Assembly (NCBI GenBank): GCA_934101185.1
Contig: CAKOQD010000020.1
Coordinates: 1 to 14,003 of the forward strand
From: an uncultured Bacilli bacterium
GTDB taxonomy: Bacteria > Bacillota_I > Bacilli_A > RF39 > UBA660
DNA: 14,003 nucleotides
Direction: 5' to 3'
Position numbers and translations under genes: made by a program. Positions 6,364 to 13,714 of this stretch are shown here, one piece after another; the stretch's first letter is position 1, and every line of letters begins with the position of its first letter. The notes under the pieces were generated by a model that saw nothing but the letters and a program-made list of their open reading frames with translations, was not told the origin of the DNA and made no database searches.

Positions 6364-8811
6364 ATGAATTATAATGACAATGAAAGAAGAACTAAAATAG
6401 TGGTACCAGTTATTTTAATGATAATTGCACTTTTAGTTATTTCTATGTTTCTTTTTATCTATTTTAAGAAAGATAAAAAAGAAAATTTACTTAGTTTGGA
6501 TATTCCAAATGTTGTTTATGCAGGGAATGAGGTTGAATTTTTACCGATTGAAAACAAGAAAGATGATACAGTTTATGAGTTTATAAGTGATAACAATGAA
6601 GTTGCTCAGTTTGAATATGAAACATTATCATCAAATGATTCATCTAATACTATAATCGCTAAAAAGAATGGTAAGGCTAAAGTTAAGGTTATTGCTACTA
6701 GTAATGGCACTGAAATTAGTGTTTATGAAAAAGAAGTTACTGTTTGTTCTTCTTTTGATAATAGTATGTTTTCTAATTCAGATTACAAAGTATCTGTTGG
6801 AAAGACTATTGATTTAAATGTTGATTTAAGTAAGTATAAAGAATGCTATGCTAATCTTACTTATACTAGTACTAATAATGATGTAGCAACTGTTTCAAAA
6901 GAAGGTATTGTTACTGCATTAAAAGAAGGAGTTACTACTATTGAGGTTAGTAATGGTACTAAAACTATTTCTACAAATGTTGAAGTTGTTTCATCATCTG
7001 ATACAGTTTTAGTCACTGATGTTAAAGTAGATAAGACTTCAATTAGTTTAGAAGAAGGAAAAACTAGTAAAATAAAAGTAGATGTATTACCAAGTAACGC
7101 TACTAATAAATCTGTTGATTGGAAATCTAGTAATGAAAAAGTTGCTGTTGTTTCAAGCAAAGGCGTAGTTGAAGCAATTGGAGTAGGTAATGCTGTTGTT
7201 ACTGTTACTACTCAAGATGGTAATAAGAGTGCTAATGTAAATGTTACAGTTACTAAAAAAGTCAATAATTTGGATAGTGTTTGTAAGAGTACTTTAGAAA
7301 AAGGTTCTTCAAAGAAAAGTTATACTTTAACATTTTTACAAGCAATTAATGTAAAATATTTTAATGATTCTTTAGTGAAAGACTTAATTACATGGTCTTC
7401 AAGTGATCCAACTATTGTTAAAGTAGATAGAAAAGGTAATGTTCTTGCTATTGGTACAGGAAAAGCATATGTTAACGTATCATGTAATAACAAAGCGTAT
7501 GAAAGAATTGAAATTAATGCTATAAAACGTGATTCAGTTAAAGCAAATAAGATTACACTTAGTCCAAGTTCATTTACTATAAATGTTGGTGTTACTAAAA
7601 GCATTAGTGCTACTGTTGCACCAAAGAATGCTAGTGTTAAGAATTTAAAGTGGGATAGTTCAGATAATACAATTGCTAAAGTTAATAGTAAAGGTCAAGT
7701 TACTGGTGTAAAAGCAGGTAAAGCTAAAATATCTGTATCTACTGCTGATGGTTCTGCTACTGCTAATATGAATGTTGTTGTTAAATCAAGTGGTAGTGCT
7801 ACTAAGCCTTCGACTAGTGTTGGTGTAAAAACTATAAATGTTTATCCAAGATCAATGAATTTATCAGTGGGCTCTACTGGATATATAGATGCGGTTGTTT
7901 TACCAGAAAATGCTTCGAATAATAAGATTTTATATAGTAGTAGTAATACTAAAGTGGCTACTGTTAATAAATATGGTACTGTAAAAGCTGTTGGAGCTGG
8001 TACTGCTGTTATAAAGGTTTCTTCTGATGCTGATAGTAAGCTTTATAAGAAGGTTACTGTTCGTGTAAAGGGTTCAAGTACTGGTTCTAGTAGTACTAGT
8101 TTAAATAAATCTATTTCATGTACTACTATATTTAAAGATGCTAATAATAAGAAGATAACAAATACTAATAGTATTAATACTTCTAAGATTTCAATTGAAG
8201 TAGAATGTATTGGAAAAAATACTAATATATCAAATGTTCTATTTAAGACTGATACTAGTGCAATGGATAGTTCTAGTGTTAGAGAAGATAGATTTAGTAC
8301 TAAAAGATTTTTGAAATATGGTGTTATTAATAATAAGAATAATAGTAAAAAAGGAAATCATATTCTTACTGTTACTGCTACTGATACATCTGGAGTATCT
8401 TATAAGTTTACAAGTTCTATTACAATAGTGGGTGATGGTACTAGTACAACACCAAGTACTCCATCAACTAAACCTAGTACTAAACCTAGTACTAAACCTT
8501 CAACTGGAGGATCAACTAGTACAAGTGGTTGTCCTAAAATTAATAGAGTTAATTCTACAACCAACAGGGGTTCTATAACATTTAATGCTTATATTACAAA
8601 AGAAGCTAAGAGTGTTAGTGTTAGAGTTACAAATTTAACTAAGGGTACAACATATACTAAGAAGATGACTAGTAAAGGAAGTAGTAGTGGTTTATATTAT
8701 TATAGTTATACATTATCTACTGTTAAAGGTAATAAATATGAATGGTCTGTTATAGTAGAGGATGGTAGTTGCCATAGTCAAAGTAATACTTATACTAGGA
8801 CTTCTAAATAA
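6364..8811 (+). CDS. Membrane-anchored protein with multiple bacterial Ig-like (Big_2) domains
   Basis: An 815-residue surface protein. Residues 12-34 form a membrane segment behind a short charged N-terminus, with no obvious cleavage site, so it is probably a signal anchor with the bulk outside. Six Ig-like units follow, about 42-126, 128-208, 217-296, 301-385, 390-471 and 484-566. Units three, five and six carry the clear Big_2 pattern (VDKTSISLEEGKTSKI, VLPSNATNKSVDWKSSNEKVA, G.V.A...G.A.V.V). A divergent beta-rich section (about 580-690) comes next, then a Ser/Thr/Pro linker (694-716) with KPST repeats, then a C-terminal domain bounded by Cys723 and Cys803 that could form a disulfide. There is no LPXTG sortase signal. 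It has its own promoter and terminator. Such stacks act as stalks or adhesins; the binding partner of the terminal domain is unknown. Confidence 0.88.
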   Translation: MNYNDNERRTKIVVPVILMIIALLVISMFLFIYFKKDKKENLLSLDIPNVVYAGNEVEFLPIENKKDDTVYEFISDNNEVAQFEYETLSSNDSSNTIIAKKNGKAKVKVIATSNGTEISVYEKEVTVCSSFDNSMFSNSDYKVSVGKTIDLNVDLSKYKECYANLTYTSTNNDVATVSKEGIVTALKEGVTTIEVSNGTKTISTNVEVVSSSDTVLVTDVKVDKTSISLEEGKTSKIKVDVLPSNATNKSVDWKSSNEKVAVVSSKGVVEAIGVGNAVVTVTTQDGNKSANVNVTVTKKVNNLDSVCKSTLEKGSSKKSYTLTFLQAINVKYFNDSLVKDLITWSSSDPTIVKVDRKGNVLAIGTGKAYVNVSCNNKAYERIEINAIKRDSVKANKITLSPSSFTINVGVTKSISATVAPKNASVKNLKWDSSDNTIAKVNSKGQVTGVKAGKAKISVSTADGSATANMNVVVKSSGSATKPSTSVGVKTINVYPRSMNLSVGSTGYIDAVVLPENASNNKILYSSSNTKVATVNKYGTVKAVGAGTAVIKVSSDADSKLYKKVTVRVKGSSTGSSSTSLNKSISCTTIFKDANNKKITNTNSINTSKISIEVECIGKNTNISNVLFKTDTSAMDSSSVREDRFSTKRFLKYGVINNKNNSKKGNHILTVTATDTSGVSYKFTSSITIVGDGTSTTPSTPSTKPSTKPSTKPSTGGSTSTSGCPKINRVNSTTNRGSITFNAYITKEAKSVSVRVTNLTKGTTYTKKMTSKGSSSGLYYYSYTLSTVKGNKYEWSVIVEDGSCHSQSNTYTRTSK
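8467..8499 (+). repeat. 12-bp tandem repeat in the Ser/Thr/Pro linker
   Basis: ACTAAACCTAGT is repeated perfectly for 2.75 units, encoding TKPS TKPS TKP (from residue 702). Unit changes would keep the reading frame and only alter linker length. Confidence 0.85.
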
Positions 8812-8826
8812 ATAGAATGATTTTTG

Positions 8827-8852
8827 AAAAGCACCTTAACGGGTGTTTTTTT
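8827..8852 (+). terminator. Terminator of the Ig-domain protein gene
   Basis: AAAAGCACC and GGTGTTTTTTT form a stem (CACC/GGTG core, one G-T pair, then A-T pairs) with a 6-nt loop and a 7-T run. Confidence 0.88.
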
Positions 8853-8863
8853 CTGTAATTTTA

Positions 8864-8892
8864 TTGTATTTTATACTATTTTATGGTATAAT
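8864..8892 (+). promoter_or_regulatory. Promoter of typA, with extended -10
   Basis: TTGTAT (8864-8869), a 17-base spacer and a perfect TATAAT (8887-8892) preceded by TGG, giving the TG-N extended -10 motif. Transcription should start near 8899, about 22 bases before the start codon. Confidence 0.85.
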
Positions 8893-8920
8893 TTACAAGT
8901 CGCATATAAGAGGTGGTAAA

Positions 8921-10732
8921 ATGAATAAAGAAGAAAAAATTATTAATATCGCGGTAGTAGCCCATGTAGATGTAGGAAAAAGTACATTAGTAGATGCTTT
9001 ATTATCACAATGTGGTGCCTTAGACAAAAACGCATCTGATCAACAAATAATGGATAGCAATGACTTAGAAAAAGAAAGAGGAATTACTATCTATTCTAAA
9101 AACTGTTCTATTAGATATAAAGACTATAAAATTAACATAGTGGATACTCCAGGACATGCTGATTTTTCAAGTGAAGTAGAACGTATTATAAAAACTGTTG
9201 ATACAGTTATCTTACTTGTAGATTCTGCTGAGGGAGTTATGCCTCAGACTAGATTTGTACTTCATCAAGCATTAAAACAAAACCTAAACCCAATTTTATT
9301 TATTAATAAAATTGATAAGAAAGATGCTAGAATTGATGACGTAGTAAATATGACATTTGATTTATTTGTTGAGTTAGATGCAAATGATAAACAATTAGAT
9401 TTTCCAATTGTATATGGTATAGCACGTTCTGGTATAGCTAAACTTAATCTAGAAGATGAATCTAATGATATAACTCCACTTTTAGATACTATTATCTCTC
9501 ATACTGATGTTTACACAGGTAATGATACTGATCCATTACAACTTCAAATATCATCACTAGAATATGATGATTATTTAGGAAGAATGGGTATTGGTCGTAT
9601 AACAAAGGGTGTTTTAAAAAGTGGTAGCATGGTTGCTATTAGTAAGAATGATGGTACTATTATAAATAATCGTGTTGGTAAGATATTTGTAAATGAAGGA
9701 ATTAAGAAAAAAGAAGTTAGTTCTGCTAAATACGGTGAAATAGTTACTGTACAAACAAGCCCAGATATTCATGTAGGAGATACTATTTGTGATGTAAATA
9801 ATGTTAATCCACTTGATCCTATTGAAATAGAAGAACCAACTTTATCAATGAACTTTGTAGTTAATTCAAGTCCATTCGCAGGAAGAAGTGGTAAGTTCTT
9901 GACTAATAGACATATTAAAGAAAGATTAGATAGAGAACTTGAAACTAATGTTGGGTTAAAGGTAGAACCTCTTACTAATTCTGATGGTTATAAAGTATCA
10001 GGACGTGGTGAACTTCATTTATCTATTTTACTTGAAAGAATGAGAAGAGAAGGTTATGAGTTATCTGTTTCTAAACCAGAAGTTTTATATAAAGAAATAG
10101 ATGGTGTTAAGATGGAACCATATGAAAAGGTAATAATAAATGTTCCTAATGATTACAGTGGTACTGTTATAAATGATTTAAATGAAAGAAAAGGAATTAT
10201 GGAAGAATTATCTAATAATGAAAATTATACTAGAATAGTGTTCTCTGTTCCTACTCGTGGTTTAATTGGATATCGTAGTAACTTTATTACTAATACTAAG
10301 GGTGAAGGTATTATGGTAAGAAGTTTTGATGATTATAAACCATATGCTGGTGTAATTAAAGGTAGAAAAAATGGTGTACTTGTCTCATGTGAAAATGGTA
10401 CTACTATGGCATATTCATTATTTAATTTAAGTGATCGTGGTACAATGATCGTTGGTCCATCTGTTGATGTATATGAAGGCATGATAATTGGTATTCATAA
10501 TAGAGATAATGATTTAAATGTTAACCCATGTAAGAATAAACAACTTACTAATACAAGAGCAGCTGGTAGTGATGAAGCTTTAACATTAATAAATCCTAAG
10601 AAGTTTACTCTTGAAGAAGCATTAGAGTTTATCGAAGATGATGAGTATGTTGAAATAACTCCGGATGCTATAAGACTAAGAAAGAAAATATTAGATGAAA
10701 AGGAAAGATATAGAGTTCAATCTAAGAACTAA
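8921..10732 (+). CDS. typA: Ribosome-associated GTPase TypA/BipA
   Basis: TypA is an EF-G-like translational GTPase that binds the 70S ribosome and aids 50S assembly and stress or low-temperature growth. The 603-residue length is normal. The G domain has the P-loop AHVDVGKST (14-22), ERGIT (52-56), DTPGH (75-79), NKID (129-132) and GIARSG as the G5 region. Domain II is about 205-290; the EF-G-like domain V and the TypA-specific C-terminal domain follow, with VPTRGLIGYRSNF and GTMIVGPSVDVYEGMIIG typical of the family. The P-loop has V where TypA normally has H (VDHGKTT), a minor oddity. ATG 8921 is chosen because AGAGGTGG lies just upstream and the family N-terminus begins here; the longer frame to 8843 would run through the promoter and the previous terminator. 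Confidence 0.97.
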   Translation: MNKEEKIINIAVVAHVDVGKSTLVDALLSQCGALDKNASDQQIMDSNDLEKERGITIYSKNCSIRYKDYKINIVDTPGHADFSSEVERIIKTVDTVILLVDSAEGVMPQTRFVLHQALKQNLNPILFINKIDKKDARIDDVVNMTFDLFVELDANDKQLDFPIVYGIARSGIAKLNLEDESNDITPLLDTIISHTDVYTGNDTDPLQLQISSLEYDDYLGRMGIGRITKGVLKSGSMVAISKNDGTIINNRVGKIFVNEGIKKKEVSSAKYGEIVTVQTSPDIHVGDTICDVNNVNPLDPIEIEEPTLSMNFVVNSSPFAGRSGKFLTNRHIKERLDRELETNVGLKVEPLTNSDGYKVSGRGELHLSILLERMRREGYELSVSKPEVLYKEIDGVKMEPYEKVIINVPNDYSGTVINDLNERKGIMEELSNNENYTRIVFSVPTRGLIGYRSNFITNTKGEGIMVRSFDDYKPYAGVIKGRKNGVLVSCENGTTMAYSLFNLSDRGTMIVGPSVDVYEGMIIGIHNRDNDLNVNPCKNKQLTNTRAAGSDEALTLINPKKFTLEEALEFIEDDEYVEITPDAIRLRKKILDEKERYRVQSKN

Positions 10733-10743
10733 TATCTTTTTTT
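10704..10743 (+). terminator. typA terminator overlapping the end of the coding region
   Basis: AAAGATAT (10704-10711) pairs with ATATCTTT (10732-10739), and inside it AGTTC (10714-10718) pairs with GAACT (10726-10730) across a 7-nt loop with a small asymmetric bulge. Seven T follow (10737-10743). The upstream arms lie within the last typA codons. Confidence 0.75.
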
Positions 10744-10744
10744 C

Positions 10745-10774
10745 TTGTAATTTATTACTTATTTGTTTTATAAT
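10745..10774 (+). promoter_or_regulatory. Promoter placed to give a leaderless transcript
   Basis: TTGTAA (10745-10750) and a perfect TATAAT (10769-10774) are 18 bases apart. Only six bases separate the -10 from ATG 10781, so transcription should start at or within a base or two of the A of the start codon. Confidence 0.68.
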
Positions 10775-10780
10775 AAGATT

Positions 10781-11491
10781 ATGAAAAAAGAACTAGAGAT
10801 TTATGAACAATTATTAAATGAAGAAAGTTTTAAAGAGATTGATCCATCTTTTATGTCTTATTTTGAATATATGAATGAAAAGAGTAAAGATTTATCTGAT
10901 CAAATTACTTTAGATTTATTTATTGATGAGATAAATAGTAATAAAAGAATGCTTATTAAAAGTCTAGATAGAATAAAAAAACAATATATTTATAATAGTG
11001 ATATTCATGGAATTGATCATAATATAAGAGTTAGTTTATATGGATATTATATGGGATTAAGATATAAATTAGATAAATGTGATATGAAGTTACTTCTTGA
11101 AGCTTGTAAGTATCATGATATTGGAAGAGTAAATGATAATGAGGATGATCTTCATGGTTTTAGGAGTGCTCAAAAACTTGAATCATTTGAAAAAATTAAT
11201 AAAAATGATATGAAGATACTATCTGCTATGGTGACATATCATAGTGTTGATGATGAATTATTTTTAGAAGTTGCTAGGATATATGATGTTAATGATTTAG
11301 AAAGGTTAAGAATGCTTTGTAATATTTTGAAAGATTCTGATGGACTTGATAGAGTGCGTGGTTGTGGATGGGGTCTTAATACTAAGTATTTAAGGACTGA
11401 TGTATCTAAGGAAATGGTTTATTTGTCTTATGAACTTTTATATAATTATCAAGATATAAAAAGTAAAAGGAGAGTGTATGATGGAAAATAA
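10781..11491 (+). CDS. HD-domain phosphohydrolase-like protein
   Basis: A 236-residue soluble protein with an HD-superfamily metal site: H80 (in HGIDHNIRV), H112-D113 (YHDIGRVND), H125, the later TYHSVDD, and DSDGLDRVR near the C-terminus supplying the final aspartate. HD proteins hydrolyse phosphate esters of nucleotides or signalling nucleotides; the substrate is not readable here and there is no RelA/SpoT synthetase or other partner domain. The N-terminal 75 residues are helical and unassigned. ATG 10781 has no ribosome binding site, and the promoter sits so close that translation is probably leaderless; the frame could extend to TTG 10763, but that lies inside the promoter. The next gene overlaps its 3' end, suggesting coupled translation. 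Confidence 0.82.
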   Translation: MKKELEIYEQLLNEESFKEIDPSFMSYFEYMNEKSKDLSDQITLDLFIDEINSNKRMLIKSLDRIKKQYIYNSDIHGIDHNIRVSLYGYYMGLRYKLDKCDMKLLLEACKYHDIGRVNDNEDDLHGFRSAQKLESFEKINKNDMKILSAMVTYHSVDDELFLEVARIYDVNDLERLRMLCNILKDSDGLDRVRGCGWGLNTKYLRTDVSKEMVYLSYELLYNYQDIKSKRRVYDGK

Positions 11492-11768
11492 TAATGATGT
11501 AGTTTTATATTTATTAGAATTAAAGAAAAAGTATAAGAATAAGTTTTATATGGTGTTAAAGGCAATAGTATTGTTTTCATCATCATATATGGTTTCTAAC
11601 GTATTATTTGATTTTGATTTTAATGAAGCAATGGAGTTTTATTTAATGCTTCAGTGCCTTAATGAGTTAGAAAGACAAAATATTCTTTCTAAAATAGATG
11701 AAGAGTTAGAGTTATATGAAGATCTTGTTGATCATGAGGATACTGAGAAGAAATTAGTTAGATTTTGA
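11478..11768 (+). CDS. Small unrecognised protein translated in overlap with the HD gene
   Basis: A 96-residue protein I do not recognise. AAAAGGAGAG at 11465-11474 is a strong ribosome binding site; the tandem ATG codons 11478 and 11481 are both usable, the second having the better spacing. The gene overlaps the end of the HD-domain gene by 11-14 bases in another frame, so the two are co-transcribed and probably translationally coupled. The protein has a moderately hydrophobic stretch (about 23-41, FYMVLKAIVLFSSSYMVSNVLF) that might be a weak membrane helix or a buried helix, then an acidic helical C-terminal half (LNELERQNILSKIDEELELYEDL). A role alongside the HD protein is only an inference. 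It ends with the only TGA stop in the window. Confidence 0.8.
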   Translation: MMENNNDVVLYLLELKKKYKNKFYMVLKAIVLFSSSYMVSNVLFDFDFNEAMEFYLMLQCLNELERQNILSKIDEELELYEDLVDHEDTEKKLVRF

Positions 11769-11771
11769 TTA

Positions 11772-11800
11772 TAGACAAAAATGATATTTTTTGCTATAAT
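11772..11800 (+). promoter_or_regulatory. Strong extended -10 promoter of the small RNA candidate
   Basis: TAGACA (11772-11777), a 17-base spacer and TATAAT (11795-11800) preceded by TGC, giving TG-N plus a perfect -10. It is among the best promoters in the window, yet the first full-length gene downstream is ezrA, which has its own promoter. Confidence 0.8.
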
Positions 11801-11806
11801 TTATAT

Positions 11807-11866
11807 TGAGATGATTCCGATATATTTGGTATATCGGAGGAAGGAGAGAGCGAATGCTCTTTTTTT
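11807..11866 (+). ncRNA. Candidate small RNA or leader of about 60 nt
   Basis: After the promoter, hairpin 1 is TCCGATATA (11816-11824) with TATATCGGA (11830-11838) across TTTGG. A purine-only linker (GGAAGGAG, 11839-11846) follows, then a terminator hairpin, AGAGC (11847-11851) GAAT GCTCT (11856-11860) with a run of T. Promoter, two-hairpin body and terminator form a complete short unit with no convincing protein. I do not recognise it as a known riboswitch or RNA family. The exposed SD-like purine linker could pair with pyrimidine-rich targets. A terminated leader for ezrA is the alternative. Confidence 0.6.
11845..11866 (+). terminator. Terminator of the small RNA candidate
   Basis: AGAGC-GAAT-GCTCT stem with a 4-nt loop, extendable by weak A-T and G-T pairs, ending in seven T (11860-11866). 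Confidence 0.85.
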
Positions 11867-11901
11867 CGTTAAATAATAAATTATTAATTTTATTTACTTA
11901 T

Positions 11902-11938
11902 AAATCTTTAGATTAGCAGTCTAGAGATTTTATTTTTC
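11902..11938 (+). terminator. Second terminator-like hairpin upstream of ezrA
   Basis: AAATCTTTAGA (11902-11912) pairs with TCTAGAGATTT (11920-11930), 11 pairs with one T-G, around a 7-nt loop, followed by TATTTTTCT. It would back up the terminator at 11845 and insulate ezrA. Confidence 0.7.
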
Positions 11939-11940
11939 TA

Positions 11941-11969
11941 TTGAATAAGATAATATATTATGATAAAAT
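11941..11969 (+). promoter_or_regulatory. Promoter of ezrA, with extended -10
   Basis: TTGAAT (11941-11946), a 17-base spacer, and TAAAAT (11964-11969) preceded by TGA. GTAGGTGGT (11977-11985) is the ribosome binding site for ATG 11989. The gene after ezrA has no visible promoter and probably depends on this one. Confidence 0.75.
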
Positions 11970-11988
11970 ATTTATAGTAGGTGGTCTT

Positions 11989-13701
11989 ATGAGTAAGAGT
12001 ACAATTTATATTATTAGTGCAATTGCTTTGATAGTTTTAATATTTATATTTTTTATTGTATATAGACTTAGTAGTTTAAAAAGACTAAAGAATAAAGAAA
12101 TGGAGTTAGAAAAACAAAGAAATCTTATTGTTAGTACTCCGATTATGTCTGAACTTGCTAAAATCGAAGTCATTTTAAAAAATGAAAAATTAGAAGAAAA
12201 ACTAAAACAATGGCAAGAAAGATACGAAGTAATAAAAAATGAAAGATATAATGTTATTACTGATAAATTATTAGAATTAGATGGTTTGATTGAAGATAAA
12301 AACATTAAAGAAGCCAAAGAAAAAGCAGTAGATTTAGAAATGGAAATATATAAGCTTCGTGTTACTACTGATAACTTACTTGATGAAATACGTGAAGTTA
12401 CTATGAGTGAAGAAAGAAATCGTGCTATTGTAACTAAGTTAAAATCTAGATATAGAGATTTAGAAAGAACTTTTAATAATAATTCTAATGCTTATCAAGA
12501 AATATATAATAATGTTGAATTACAGTTTGAAAATATTGAGAAGAAGTTTCAAGATTTTGAAGATGTAATGGAAAATAATGAGTATGATGAAGTTGTAAAA
12601 GTAGTGCGTGTTTTAGATGAGATGATTGCTCATATTGGAGTAGTAGTTGAAGAGACTCCTGATCTTATTTTACTTATTAATAAGATTATTCCAACTAGGA
12701 TAAAAGAAATAAGAGATGCATATTCTAAAATGGTTTCTAAGGGATATCCTCTTGGGTATTTGCAAGTAGAGTATAATCTTAATACTATTGAAGAAAAAAT
12801 AAAAGAAACATATGATAGACTTAAGATGCTAAATCTTACTGATAGTATGTTTGAGTTAAAGACTTTTCTTAGTTATTTAGATAATTTAATGAATGATTTT
12901 GATAATGAAAAAAGAAGTCGTAAGATATTTGATGAGACTGCTAAAACATTTAAATATAAGATAGAAAAAGTTAATAAGATAGTGGCAGATATATATTCAC
13001 AACTTGATGATATAAAGAGTATGTATAACCTAAATCAAGATGATTTAAATGATTTAGAAACAGTTAATAGAAATTTATTTGATGCTAATAATGAGTTCAA
13101 TAAAATGATTAAAGATTTAAAGGATAAGAAGGAGCCATATTCAGTATTAAAGGATAGGATACTTAATCTTTCTATGAGGTTTGAACATATTGAAGAAGAT
13201 TTAAATGATTGTTTAAAATCTTTAGGAAGTATGCATGATGATGAAATAAGAGCAAGAGAACAACTTGAAGAAATTACTGAGTTATTAAAGAAGTGCCGTA
13301 GTAAGATTAGAAATTATAAATTACCAATTATATCAAATAATTATTTTGTAGAATTAAGTGAAGCTAATGATGCTATTTATGAGATAGTTAAAGAGTTAGA
13401 AAAGACTCCGATTACTATTAAAACACTTAATATAAGAGTAGACACTGCTAGAGATTTATCACTTAAATTATATAGTACTACTAATGAAATGATTAAAACT
13501 GCTAAGCTTGCTGAAATGACTATTGTTTATGGAAATAGATATAAACCTATGGATGATGATATAGAACGTGGTCTTGATGTAGCAGGACAATTATTCTTTA
13601 AAGGTAATTACAAAAAATCTTTAGAGACTGCTATTGCGGCAATAAATATAGTAGAACCTGACATCTATAAGAAGATGTTAAATGTGTATAAAGATGAATA
13701 A
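11989..13701 (+). CDS. ezrA: Septation ring formation regulator EzrA
   Basis: EzrA is a membrane-bound, spectrin-like negative regulator of FtsZ ring formation in Bacilli that also links the ring to penicillin-binding proteins. The 570-residue length is close to the usual 560-575. Residues 5-25 are a single membrane helix with a very short N-terminal outside part; the rest is an almost continuous run of helices and coiled coils. EzrA hallmarks are the segment after the membrane (STPIMSELAKIEVIL, then KLKQWQERYEVI), the acidic ...DKNIKEAKEKAVDLE region, and VTMSEERNR. ATG 11989 is chosen for its ribosome binding site and the immediate membrane helix; the frame extends to TTG 11941 only through the promoter. 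The next gene begins 13 bases after its stop with no terminator between. Confidence 0.92.
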   Translation: MSKSTIYIISAIALIVLIFIFFIVYRLSSLKRLKNKEMELEKQRNLIVSTPIMSELAKIEVILKNEKLEEKLKQWQERYEVIKNERYNVITDKLLELDGLIEDKNIKEAKEKAVDLEMEIYKLRVTTDNLLDEIREVTMSEERNRAIVTKLKSRYRDLERTFNNNSNAYQEIYNNVELQFENIEKKFQDFEDVMENNEYDEVVKVVRVLDEMIAHIGVVVEETPDLILLINKIIPTRIKEIRDAYSKMVSKGYPLGYLQVEYNLNTIEEKIKETYDRLKMLNLTDSMFELKTFLSYLDNLMNDFDNEKRSRKIFDETAKTFKYKIEKVNKIVADIYSQLDDIKSMYNLNQDDLNDLETVNRNLFDANNEFNKMIKDLKDKKEPYSVLKDRILNLSMRFEHIEEDLNDCLKSLGSMHDDEIRAREQLEEITELLKKCRSKIRNYKLPIISNNYFVELSEANDAIYEIVKELEKTPITIKTLNIRVDTARDLSLKLYSTTNEMIKTAKLAEMTIVYGNRYKPMDDDIERGLDVAGQLFFKGNYKKSLETAIAAINIVEPDIYKKMLNVYKDE

Positions 13702-13714
13702 AGGAGATGTTATC

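Noticed and set aside
8843..8920. Upstream extension of typA by 26 codons
   Set aside because: It runs through the previous terminator and a clear extended -10 promoter; ATG 8921 has the ribosome binding site and family N-terminus.
11766..11773. TGA as a Trp codon (mollicute code) extending the 96-residue protein by two residues
   Set aside because: Trp is TGG everywhere in the window and the presence of wall-synthesis genes argues against a mollicute; the extension would add only two residues.
11854..11916. A 20-codon reading frame (MLFFSLNNK...) with AAGGAG seven bases upstream
   Set aside because: Its start codon lies in the loop of a strong terminator hairpin and the T-run falls within its first codons, so a full message would rarely exist; the SD-like bases are explained by the purine linker.
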